From Actinomycetota bacterium (GTDB taxonomy: Bacteria > Actinomycetota > Thermoleophilia > Gaiellales > F1-60-MAGs149): a stretch of 64,000 bases of DNA. The stretch spans positions 458,259 through 522,258 of the forward strand of contig JAPLCF010000030.1 of the NCBI GenBank assembly GCA_026392355.1, given 5' to 3'. The notes under the pieces are model-generated. The model was given only the letters and a program-made list of their open reading frames with translations, ran no database searches and had not been told where the DNA came from. The position numbers were made by a program, and so were the translations under genes. Shown here one piece after another: positions 54,432 through 64,000 of this stretch; the stretch's first letter is position 1; each line of letters starts with the position of its first letter.

Positions 54432-55576
54432 GCGGCTCCCTCCCCAATCCGAACCTCGACGCGGGCACGCGCAGCCGCATCGGCAGCGACGACGGCCGCC
54501 AAGCTATCGAGTGGCTGCACCGCGACGTGGTCGAGCGCATCTGCCACGAGCTCTTCGATCGCGAGGAAGCCGATCGCGCCTGCAAGAAATGCCGCCACTG
54601 CTATCTCATTCGCGGCGTTGAGCACTGCCGGCGCAGTGCCGCCAGCCTCGCCTGCCTCGATCGCAAGGCGCAGACAGCCGAACGTCTCGAGATCCGGCGG
54701 CTGAAAATCGAGCGAAAAGGCCTCGCTCCACTCGAGCGGACGGGCAGGGACGGCTTCGCGGCGCGGATAGGTGAGCGCGTAGGAGATGGGCACGCGCATG
54801 TCGGGGTGCCCGAGATGCGCGATCAGCGCGCCATCGCGGAGCCGTGCCATGCCGTGCACGATCGACTGGGGATGCACGACGACCTCGATCTGGCTATACG
54901 GCAGATCGAACAGCATGTGCGCCTCGATCACCTCGAGACCCTTGTTCATGAGCGTCGCCGAATCGACCGTGATCTTGGCGCCCATCGCCCACGTCGGGTG
55001 CGCGAGCGCCTGCTCGACCGTAATCTCGGCGAGGCCGGCCCGCGTGCGACCACGGAATGGCCCTCCAGAGGCAGTGATCACCAGCGACGTCAGCTGCTCA
55101 CGCGGCGTGTCGCCGAGGCACTGCTGCAGCGCCGAGTGCTCCGAGTCGACCGGCAGGATCCGCCCGCCACCTGCGCGCGCCGCGGCAAGCACGAGATCGC
55201 CACCCGCAACCAGGCTCTCCTTGTTGGCGAGCGCGAGGTCGTACCCGCGCTCGAGCGTGGCGAGACTGGCCTCCAGGCCGGCCGCACCCACGACGGCATT
55301 GAGCACCACATCTGGGCCGCTCGCGTCGATCAACTCGACGAGGGCATTCGGGCCGCTCAGGACAGGACGGCCAAGTTCGGCTGCCGCACGCTCCGCAGCG
55401 GCGGGATCGGCCAGCGCCAGCACCTCAGCATCCGTGGCCCGCGCTGCGGCGACGAGACCATCGACGTCCGAGCCGGCCGCCAGCGCCACGACCTGCAGAT
55501 CGTCATGGGCAGCAGCGACCTCGAGGGCCTGCGTGCCGATCGAGCCAGTCGCGCCGAGGATTGCGATGCGCTTCAT
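54428..55576 (-). CDS. dxr: 1-deoxy-D-xylulose-5-phosphate reductoisomerase
   Basis: A 382-residue NADPH enzyme making 2-C-methyl-D-erythritol-4-phosphate. It starts MKRIAILGATGSIGTQALEV; ALANKESLVAGGDL, ILPVDSEHSALQQCL and TVDSATLMNKGLEVIEAHML are the catalytic and metal segments. The ATG at 55576 gives the usual N-terminus; an ATG 6 codons earlier also exists. No Shine-Dalgarno or clear -10 is next to the start, so its promoter may lie in the repeat-rich gap upstream. Confidence 0.95.
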   Translation of the reverse strand: MKRIAILGATGSIGTQALEVAAAHDDLQVVALAAGSDVDGLVAAARATDAEVLALADPAAAERAAAELGRPVLSGPNALVELIDASGPDVVLNAVVGAAGLEASLATLERGYDLALANKESLVAGGDLVLAAARAGGGRILPVDSEHSALQQCLGDTPREQLTSLVITASGGPFRGRTRAGLAEITVEQALAHPTWAMGAKITVDSATLMNKGLEVIEAHMLFDLPYSQIEVVVHPQSIVHGMARLRDGALIAHLGHPDMRVPISYALTYPRREAVPARPLEWSEAFSLDFQPPDLETFGCLRLAIEAGEAGGTAPAVLNAANEIAVAAFLAGAIGFLAIEELVADALDHVAVQPLDSLAAVVAADAAARARVEVRIGEGAA

Positions 55577-55631
55577 CTGGTCACATGGTGCCATTCGATT
55601 GCGCGCGCCGACCGCAATCAGGTGTGCGAGA

Positions 55632-55695
55632 CGACGCGAAGGCCTTGAGGTGGCTCGGTCCGAAAGGACCGATTCACCTCAAGGTCATCGCGTCG
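55632..55695. repeat. Imperfect 30-bp hairpin, dispersed repeat copy 2a
   Basis: CGACGCGAAGGCCTTGAGGT (continuing to 55661) pairs with 55666-55695 around GAAA with about four mismatches. The arm shares ACGACGCGAAGGCCT with 36881-36897 near der. It lies about 55 bases before the dxr start. Confidence 0.55.
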
Positions 55696-55753
55696 CCTGG
55701 TATCAAGCTCCTCGACGACCGAAGCCACTACTGACGAAGTTGATCCACAAAAG

Positions 55754-55817
55754 CGATGGGATCACCTCGAGGTGGCTCGGTCGTTTCCGACCGAGCCACC
55801 TCGAGGTGTTCCCATCG
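55754..55817. repeat. 30-bp hairpin directly after cdsA, dispersed repeat copy 2b
   Basis: CGATGGGATCACCTCGAGGT (continuing to 55783) pairs with 55788-55817 around TTTC, with a single mismatch. The arm repeats the CACCTCGAGGTG palindrome seen at 36948-36959. It abuts the cdsA stop codon at 55818 and so probably ends cdsA transcription before dxr. Confidence 0.65.
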
Positions 55818-56609
55818 TCACAGGTACGTGATCAGCCAGAGGCCGAACAGCGCCATCGGAGCGGTGATCAGCATCGCGTCGATGCGATCGAGCACGCCAC
55901 CATGGCCGGCCAATAGGGTGCCGGAGTCCTTGACGCCGAGGTCACGCTTGACGAACGACTCCAGCAGATCGCCGAACGGGCCCGACAGCGCGACGATCAA
56001 GCCGAGCACGATGCCCTCGACCGTGCCGACGACGCCCTGGCCGTAGAGCACCCACCACACGACGATCGTGCCAACGATCACGCCGGCGATGAAACCTTCG
56101 ACGGACTTGCCCGGGGAGATCGCGGGTGCGAGCTTACGGCGACCGATCAGGCGACCAATCGCGTAGGCGCCAATGTCGGAGGCCCAGGTGCCGAGCAGCA
56201 CGGCGAGCACGAGCGTGAACGAGTCGTCACGCAGGACGACGACGGCGCCAAGACCGACGCCGATCCAGACGACGCCGAACACTGTCAGCGCCATGCTCGT
56301 CAACGACGAGTGGTTCTCGTGCGGCGAGGCAGCGGCCAGGATGAAGGTCAGCAGCACGACCGGGCCCAGCACAAGCGCCATCCCCTCCACACCGTGGAGA
56401 TGAGCCGCCAGCACCTCGGCTGCCACGCCGATGTAACCCGCAAGCATGACGGGGCGATGATCGCGGGCGATCGTCCACAGCTCGTGCGCAGCCAGCACGC
56501 CGGCCACAACGCCAAGCGCGACGAGCCACCACTCGCCAAACCAGAGCGCAGCAATCGCGATCGGCAGCAAGATCACCGCGACGAGAATGCGGCTGGTGAG
56601 GTTGCCCAC
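55818..56609 (-). CDS. cdsA: Phosphatidate cytidylyltransferase
   Basis: A 263-residue membrane enzyme making CDP-diacylglycerol from phosphatidate and CTP. It has several hydrophobic helices (ILVAVILLPIAIAALWFGEW, VVGVVAG-type), and the family signature is 'SPGKSVEGFIAGVIVG' with 'WASDIGAYAIGRLIGRRKLA'. It starts with GTG 25 bases after uppS and ends next to a strong hairpin. Confidence 0.92.
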   Translation of the reverse strand: MGNLTSRILVAVILLPIAIAALWFGEWWLVALGVVAGVLAAHELWTIARDHRPVMLAGYIGVAAEVLAAHLHGVEGMALVLGPVVLLTFILAAASPHENHSSLTSMALTVFGVVWIGVGLGAVVVLRDDSFTLVLAVLLGTWASDIGAYAIGRLIGRRKLAPAISPGKSVEGFIAGVIVGTIVVWWVLYGQGVVGTVEGIVLGLIVALSGPFGDLLESFVKRDLGVKDSGTLLAGHGGVLDRIDAMLITAPMALFGLWLITYL

Positions 56610-56634
56610 GGTTAGCGGCCCTGCCCGGAGCGGC

Positions 56635-57378
56635 TCATCGACCGCCGAAGCGTCGGCGCCGCGTGGCGAACTCGCTCACGGCCTGCTGCAGCTGCTCGGC
56701 ACCGAAGTCGGGCCAGAGCACGTCGGGGAAGCTGTACTCCGCGTACGCGGCGTGCCAGAGCAGGAAGTTGGAGACGCGCTGCTCGCCCGACGTGCGGATC
56801 ACGAGGTCGGGATCAGGCAGTTCGGCAGCGGCGAGCCGCGAGCGGATCGCGGTCTCGTCGATCTCGTCCGGACGCAGCCCGTCCTCGACGATGCGACGGC
56901 AGGCATCGACGATCTCGGCGCGCCCGCCGTAGTCGAATGCGACGAAGAGGTCGATGCGCTCGTTGTCCTTCGTGCGCTCCTCCATGTCGGTCATCAGCTG
57001 CAGGAGCTTCGGCGACAGACGATCGCGACGGCCGATAAAGCGAATGCGCACGCCCTGGCGGTGGAGGTCCATGAACTCGCGCTGGATCGTGCGCGCGAAC
57101 AGATCCATCAGCCCGCTGACCTCGTCCTCGGGGCGCGTCCAGTTCTCGGTCGAGAAGGCGTAGACCGTCAGCGCACGGATGCCGAGATCCGGCGCGGCCT
57201 CAACGGTGCGCCGGAGCGCGCGGACGCCAGCATGGTGTCCGCTCAGCGTCGGCAGGCCACGCTGCTTCGCCCAGCGCGAGTTGCCGTCCATGATGATCGC
57301 GACGCAGGTCGCGGTGGACGGCTCCGGCGTAGCCTGGTCGGCTCGGCGGATGCCCTTGATGCGGTCGAGGATGGCCAT
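56635..57378 (-). CDS. uppS: Isoprenyl (undecaprenyl) diphosphate synthase
   Basis: A 247-residue cis-prenyltransferase building the lipid carrier for cell-wall polymers. Conserved blocks are CVAIIMDGNSRWAKQRGLP with the catalytic Asp, TVYAFSTENWTRPEDEV and 'LVIRTSGEQRVSNFLLW' with 'YAEYSFPDVLWPDFG'. Chain length cannot be told from sequence. The gene lies in the common order frr-uppS-cdsA-dxr-rseP. Confidence 0.95.
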   Translation of the reverse strand: MAILDRIKGIRRADQATPEPSTATCVAIIMDGNSRWAKQRGLPTLSGHHAGVRALRRTVEAAPDLGIRALTVYAFSTENWTRPEDEVSGLMDLFARTIQREFMDLHRQGVRIRFIGRRDRLSPKLLQLMTDMEERTKDNERIDLFVAFDYGGRAEIVDACRRIVEDGLRPDEIDETAIRSRLAAAELPDPDLVIRTSGEQRVSNFLLWHAAYAEYSFPDVLWPDFGAEQLQQAVSEFATRRRRFGGR

Positions 57379-57447
57379 GGTTGCGCTGACGACAGGTGCG
57401 TGCCTGCTTGGGCATAGCGTACCGGCTGGAACCGGTGAATGCCGGTC

Positions 57448-57999
57448 TCAGACCTCCATCACGTCGGCTTCGCGCTGCTTCAACGCAGCCTCGATCTGCG
57501 CGACGTGCTCGTCCGTGACCTTCTGCACCTTCTCCTCGGCGCGATGGATCTCGTCCTTGCCGACCTCGCTCTCGAGTGCCTGCAGGTCGCTCATCACATC
57601 GCGGCGGACGTTGCGCAGCGCGATGCGCCCTTCCTCGGCGAGGTTGCGGACGACCTTGACGAGCTCCTTACGGCGCTCTTCCGTCAGCTGCGGGATCGAC
57701 AGGCGGATTACCTTGCCGTCATTCGACGGGTTGATGCCGAGATCGCTCTCGTTGATCGCCTTCTCGATATCACCAAGCGCGGTGACGTCGTAGGGTTGAA
57801 TCAGCAGCGAGCGCGGATCGGGAGCGCTGACGGTCGCCATCTGCGTGAGCGGCGTCGGCGTGCCGTAGTACTCGACGACGATGCGCTCGAGCAGCTGCGG
57901 TGTCGCGCGGCCGGTGCGTACGGTGTTGAACTCGTTGCGCGTCGCCTCGACGGACTTCGCCATCCGCTCTTTCGCCTCATTGACCAGATCGTCGACCAC
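57448..57999 (-). CDS. frr: Ribosome recycling factor
   Basis: A 183-residue protein that splits the post-termination ribosome with EF-G. It has EAKERMAKSVEATRNEFNTV, RTGRATPQLLERIVVEYYGT, IQPYDVTALGDIEKAINESD and PQLTEERRKELVKVVRNLAE. The GTG at 57999 is preceded by a strong Shine-Dalgarno AAGGAGGAG four bases away. pyrH, usually upstream of frr, is replaced here by priA. Confidence 0.96.
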   Translation of the reverse strand: MVDDLVNEAKERMAKSVEATRNEFNTVRTGRATPQLLERIVVEYYGTPTPLTQMATVSAPDPRSLLIQPYDVTALGDIEKAINESDLGINPSNDGKVIRLSIPQLTEERRKELVKVVRNLAEEGRIALRNVRRDVMSDLQALESEVGKDEIHRAEEKVQKVTDEHVAQIEAALKQREADVMEV

Positions 58000-60130
58000 G
58001 TGACTCCTCCTTGACCCCGGCAGTATGACCGGTTCTCAGACGGACTGCGGATCCACATCCACGACGACCCGTGCGTCGGCGGCGCGCAGCGAGGTGTGCC
58101 GATCCGCCAGCACAGCGTGAATGGCCCGCGCAGCGTGCTCGGCGCGCTGGGTGCGGACGAGGAGGTGCGCACGGTAGCGATCACGCAGACGGATCAACTG
58201 TGCCGGCCCGAGCACGTCGTCCTCAGGCACCATCTGCTCGAGCGCGGCAGCCAGACCGTCGAGGAATGCCATCGGCGCCTCGGCGTGCGGTGCGTCGACG
58301 AGCACCCGGATCAGACGACTAAACGGCGGGTAGCGGAGGGCCTCCCGTCGCGCCAGCTCGCCGTCGAGAAACTCCTCGACGGCGTGGCGCGCGGCCAGCC
58401 GCACGACGCGCTGCCCCGGATCCCACGTCTGGAGCATGACGCGGCCCCCCGAGCCCTCGCGCCCCGCGCGACCCGCGAGCTGCGCCAGCAGAGCGAAGGA
58501 GCGCTCCTCGGCACGGAAGTCGGGCATCGCCAGGCCGAGGTCGGCATCGATCACGGCGGCCAGACGCACGTCGGGGAAGTCGTGGCCCTTGGCGACGATC
58601 TGCGTACCGACGAGCACCGCACGATCGGTCGAGCCGAACGTCGCGAGCACCTCCTCCAGCGCCCCGACCTTGGCCGCGACGTCACCATCGAGCCGCAGAA
58701 CCGTCAGGCCCGGAAAGCGATCCGCGATCTCGGTCTCGAGACGCTCGGTGCCCGCGCCAATGCGTGTGATGTCGACCGCGCCGCAATGCGGACACTTGCT
58801 CGGCGCTGCTTCTGTGTGGTTGCAGTGGTGGCAGACGAGTCGCGGTGGCCGCTGGTGCAGGACCAGCGAGACGTCGCACGATGGACAGCCAAAGCCTTTG
58901 CCGCAGGCGCGACAGTGCAACGCCAGCGCAGCACCACGGCGATTGAGCAGGATCATCGCCCGCCCACCGTTGCGCTCGATCTCTCCCAAGGCGGCGGCGA
59001 GCGACCGTGACAGCGGGTAGTGCCCGTCGCGCGAGAGGTCGACGAGCTCGACCGGTGGCAGTCGCCCGCCAACGCGTTCCGTCAGCTTGACGTGCTCGAG
59101 CGCCTTCCAGGCCTCAGGGCGCGGCGTTGCGGAGGCGAAGACCACCGCGGCGTTCGCGGCACGGGCGCGCATCAGCGCCACGGTACGTGCGTCGTACCGT
59201 GGGTCCGACTCCTGTTTGTAGGCGACCTCATGCTCCTCGTCGACGACGATCAGCCCGAGCTCACGCATTGGCGCCAGGATCGCCGAGCGCGCGCCGATCA
59301 GCACGCGCGCCTCGCCCGACTCAAGCCGCTGCCAGACCCGCGCGCGCTCGCCCTTGGCGAGTTGTGAGTGCAGCACCTCGACGAGGCTGCCGAAGCGCCG
59401 CCGCACGCGCGCGGCCGTCTGCGGCGCCAGCGAGATCTCCGGCACGAGGATGATTACGCCGCGCCCCTGCTGCAGCGCGTGGGCTGCGGCACGTAGGAAC
59501 ACCTCAGTCTTGCCCGAGCCGGTCACGCCGTGGAGCAGGAGCTCGCGGCTACCTCCACCGTCGTCGATCGCCTGCTCCAGCCGATGAATGGCGGCGAGCT
59601 GCGCCTCGGTCGCGTCGAGCGCGGCCTCGAGATCCGGCGGCGGTGCAGCGATCTCGACGAGCTTGCCCTCGGCGACCAACTTGCGCACGGCCGCCGGCGC
59701 TGCACCCGAGCGGGCGCCAATGTCACTGAGCGGACCAGGGGCGTCTTGGGCTGCGCTCAAGATCGCGGCCTGCCGCGAGCCGCGTACCTCTGCCCCCTCG
59801 ACGGCGGCAAGCCATGGATCAGGCGGTGGCACATTGCCGGCGGGCGGCAGCACCAGCTTGAGTGCCCGCGCCGGCGGCGTGGCGTAGCGCTCGCTGATCT
59901 TGAGCGCGAGGTCGACGAGGTCGGGCGGCACGCGCCCCCCGGTGTCCGCTGCGGGCTTGAGCGTGATGCCCGCCGGAATGTCGTCGTCCGTCGCCGGGCG
60001 CAGCACGACGCCTTGTTCCTGGCGGCGTCCGAGCGGAATCTCCACGACCGCGCCGGTCGGCAGATCACCCGCGTACGTCAGCGGCCCCTTCAGCCCGCGC
60101 GTCGTAACGAGCGGTATGACGACAACGGCG

Positions 60131-61309
<1,179 letters not shown>

Positions 61310-61398
61310 GCTGCGCTCCTATCACGGCCACATCGTGAAGATGCAGCGGATTATCACGGGCATGGTACAGCGCGAACCCGCGGAATGGCGCAGATGCG

Positions 61399-62955
61399 CT
61401 ACCCGATCGAGATGAACAGGGTGGCGCCGTCGGCGGTACCCCAGGCCACTGCGCCGTTGATGGCCTTGGCGCCGTTCGGCACGGTGGCTCCCATCGTCGC
61501 GGCCTGAGCACGCACTGCTCCACCGTTGAGGTAGGCGAGTCCGGTAACGTCGGCCGGCACGCCGGCACGGTCGACGATCGCGCGGTAGGCGTCGGAGTCG
61601 GCGATCGAGGCGCTCGGCGTCGCGGCCAGCTTCGCGTCGGTACCGACCGCCAGCGTGGCGTTATCACCCTGACGCGTGACGGCGATCTGCGGCAGCGGAC
61701 CACCGGCGCGCTTCTCGGCCTCGCCCTTGGCCTTGTCGGCCATCGGCAGGTCGTTGGCGAGCGCCTGCGCGGACGTGATGGCCTTGGCGAGCGTTGCGCC
61801 AGCTGCGGCAGGATCCTGCGGCTGCGTCAGCAGGGCTGCGGCGGGGGTTGTGCCACCGACGGCGACGAGCGCGTGCTCGCCACCGAGTGCGGCCAGCAGA
61901 TCAGCGAGCGCGATGCCGGTCGTCTGCTCGACGGCCGTAATCGCGGTCTTGACCTGCGGATCCTGCTGCTGCGCTGCGGTGATCGCCAGCTGTAGCGTCG
62001 GGCCCAGGTCGCGGAAGGCCGCGAAGCCAAGCGCGTCGGCCGGGACCTGCTTGAGGATCTGCGGGTTGTAAGCGGTCGGGAAGGCAAGACCGAGCTTCGT
62101 GAGCGCAGCCTGATCGGCATCGCCCGCGGCCACGACACGGAGGCCGCCCGCTTCCGCGGTGATCGCGATGCCAAGACCGCGAACATCCTTGAGCGTGGCG
62201 CTGAGCTGCGCAAGCGACTGCGCCATGTCGGGCGTGCCCTTCGGCAGTGCGCCCTGCGGGAGTAGCGAGCCAGCCAGCTGCGTCAGGCCGGCGATGCGGG
62301 CCGGCGCGAGGTACGCAATCGCGACTGCGTCGCCCGGAAGCTTCGCGATCGTGGCCTTGAACGCCGCATCGTCGGCGAGCGCGGGCTTCTGCCCACTCTG
62401 CGCGGCGAGCGCGTCGATCAGCGTGGCGCGCGAGGTGGCTGCGATTGCCGTCGAACCGTCGATCCTGATCGTCGAGGCACCCTTCTCCCAGACGGGCTGG
62501 CCGTCAAGCGCAGGACCCTGTGCGAAGCCTGCCTGCTTGAGGACGTCTGGCAACGCGTTGCCATCGACCGCCGTGGCGACGACAAGTGCTTCAACGCTGG
62601 GCTTCAACTCGCTGGTGAGCGTGATGCCAACCAGGCCGATGCTGACGTCGCCACCGAGGGCACGGACGATCTTCGCTTGGTCACCCTTGCCGTCGAGCAT
62701 CGCGTTGAGCTTGTCCACTGCACCCTGACCGCCCTGCACCTTGCCCGCAAGCGACTCAAGCGCCTGGAACTGCGACCCGTTGCGGTCGAGGTTAATGCTC
62801 GCGTAGGCCAGCGCGTCGGCCGGCACGGCGGCCGCACCCTTGGCGCGCGCCTCGGCGCCTGCGTTGGCGTCACCATTACCAAAGGCAGCGATCACCGCGA
62901 TCGCGAAACCAGCGATGAGTAGTCCGAGCAGTGCGATCGAGCGACGGTTCGTCAT
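61399..62955 (-). CDS. DUF3352-like exported protein
   Basis: A 518-residue protein with one N-terminal hydrophobic segment (SIALLGLLIAGFAIAVIAAF) and a large extracytoplasmic region rich in Ala and Gly. It has the DUF3352 start pattern VPADALAYASINLDRNGSQF, the repeated FAAFRDLG-like piece near its middle and 'DAVAIAYLAPARI'. I recall DUF3352 proteins as frequent in Thermoleophilia; function is unknown. The ATG at 62955 has TACACT 6 bases upstream. Confidence 0.8.
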   Translation of the reverse strand: MTNRRSIALLGLLIAGFAIAVIAAFGNGDANAGAEARAKGAAAVPADALAYASINLDRNGSQFQALESLAGKVQGGQGAVDKLNAMLDGKGDQAKIVRALGGDVSIGLVGITLTSELKPSVEALVVATAVDGNALPDVLKQAGFAQGPALDGQPVWEKGASTIRIDGSTAIAATSRATLIDALAAQSGQKPALADDAAFKATIAKLPGDAVAIAYLAPARIAGLTQLAGSLLPQGALPKGTPDMAQSLAQLSATLKDVRGLGIAITAEAGGLRVVAAGDADQAALTKLGLAFPTAYNPQILKQVPADALGFAAFRDLGPTLQLAITAAQQQDPQVKTAITAVEQTTGIALADLLAALGGEHALVAVGGTTPAAALLTQPQDPAAAGATLAKAITSAQALANDLPMADKAKGEAEKRAGGPLPQIAVTRQGDNATLAVGTDAKLAATPSASIADSDAYRAIVDRAGVPADVTGLAYLNGGAVRAQAATMGATVPNGAKAINGAVAWGTADGATLFISIG

Positions 62956-62961
62956 GAACTG

Positions 62962-62967
62962 AGTGTA
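62962..62967 (-). promoter_or_regulatory. -10 TACACT for the DUF3352-like gene
   Basis: TACACT on the minus strand is 6 bases before the ATG at 62955 with no Shine-Dalgarno. It lies in the 79-base gap after atpC. A weak GC hairpin (63028-63046) around the atpC stop may end the atp operon. Confidence 0.5.
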
Positions 62968-63034
62968 CCTCCGGTCTTTCTATCGCACCGAGACGGAAAT
63001 CGGCTGTCCGGTTGACGTCAGCGCGCTGCCGGGC

Positions 63035-63445
63035 CTAGCGGCCGGCGATGCGCAGCAGGTTCTCGGCGTACTCGAGATCCCGTTCGGCACGGAAGCGATT
63101 GATTGCCTCGTCGCCGTCCTCCGACTGCTTGATGCGCTCGCGCGCGTCGGCAGCCTTGGCCTCTGCGGCCGGCACGTCAATCGCATCGGACGGCATGGCG
63201 CCCTCAACGAGCGCGATCGCCTTCTCACCCTGCATCGAGAAATAGCCGTCCGAGGTGGCGAAGGACTTCCACTCCGTGGGGCTCACGCGCACGCGGATCT
63301 CCCCCACCTTGAGGCGAGAGACGATCGGCTGATGGCGCGGCAGGACACCGAGACCGCCTTCGACGCCGGGCACGACGACCATCTCCGCCTCACCGGCGAA
63401 GGAGTACCCCTCGGGCGTGATGATCTCGCAGTGGAGCGTGGCCAT
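63035..63445 (-). CDS. atpC: ATP synthase epsilon subunit
   Basis: A 136-residue F1 epsilon subunit. The N-terminal beta-sandwich reads LHCEIITPEGYSFAGEAEMV, VVPGVEGGLGVLPRHQPIVS and 'LVEGAMPSDAIDV'. The C-terminal helical hairpin (AKAADARERIKQSEDGDEAI) can act as a rotation brake. It begins three bases after atpD stops, the usual end of an atp operon. Confidence 0.95.
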   Translation of the reverse strand: MATLHCEIITPEGYSFAGEAEMVVVPGVEGGLGVLPRHQPIVSRLKVGEIRVRVSPTEWKSFATSDGYFSMQGEKAIALVEGAMPSDAIDVPAAEAKAADARERIKQSEDGDEAINRFRAERDLEYAENLLRIAGR

Positions 63446-63448
63446 GGG

Positions 63449-64000
<552 letters not shown>

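Noticed and set aside
55632..55817. CRISPR-like repeat pair
   Set aside because: Only two related hairpins with no regular spacers; the pieces match another intergenic gap and look like REP-type elements.
61310..61398. SAM riboswitch before metK
   Set aside because: The 89-base gap shows no multi-helix aptamer pattern; only a normal Shine-Dalgarno and a weak -10-like GATAAT are seen.

Overview
The window is a high-GC, gene-dense bacterial chromosome segment from the Actinomycetota. A deep-branching class such as Thermoleophilia is my best inference. The reasons are an MtrA/MtrB/LpqB-like signalling operon, a DUF3352-like exported protein, a tRNA and a tmRNA with no encoded 3' CCA, many apparently leaderless genes, a PriA with intact helicase motifs (usually degenerate in Actinobacteria proper), and a partial CxxC protein resembling ones I recall from Solirubrobacterales. 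There are no phages, insertion sequences, CRISPR arrays or defence islands. Most of the window is core genome, so the novelty lies in odd versions of core genes and in intergenic structure.

Layout. 0-8 kb: a 5'-truncated CxxC protein, a LuxR-type regulator, an FAD oxidoreductase, histidine-degradation genes hutU-hutF, tRNA-Gly(GCC), a xi-class glutathione transferase and an MFS transporter. 8-13 kb: a methyltransferase, an AceE-like thiamine-diphosphate enzyme, an OsmC protein, a YciI protein, an aldolase-fold protein with a Tat-like leader, and tmRNA (ssrA). 13-20 kb: an MMPL transporter, a secreted protein of three Cys-paired repeats, SmpB (partner of tmRNA), and a GerMN lipoprotein / histidine kinase / response regulator operon. 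20-28 kb: ftsX, ftsE, prfB, secA, a divergent unknown gene, short hpf and comF.

28-37 kb: mtnA and ahcY (methylthio and SAM recycling), then a cell-envelope polysaccharide operon transcribed as LCP ligase, UDP-sugar dehydrogenase, nucleotidyltransferase and SIS isomerase; a histidine phosphatase follows. 37-49 kb: a long minus-strand series dnaE, scpA, scpB, rluB, aroF, tyrA, aroA, cmk, plsC, der, with many 4-base start/stop overlaps that suggest translational coupling. 49-56 kb: argA-type acetyltransferase, two tandem SRPBCC proteins, an M32 carboxypeptidase, a small membrane protein, and isoprenoid/membrane genes ispG, rseP, dxr. 56-64 kb: cdsA, uppS, frr, priA, metK, a DUF3352-like exported protein, atpC and the 3' part of atpD.

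Main points for a second look: (1) atpD appears to lack about 34 conserved residues in frame just before the DELSEED region; (2) at least 18 genes have a TANNNT hexamer 6-9 bases before the start codon, suggesting widespread leaderless transcription; (3) a dispersed palindromic repeat family lies at 36.8 and 55.7 kb; (4) there are unusual domain architectures, including the Tat-aldolase, the three-repeat secreted protein, a RseP with a large insertion, FtsE with a charged N-terminal extension, and a three-domain LCP protein.
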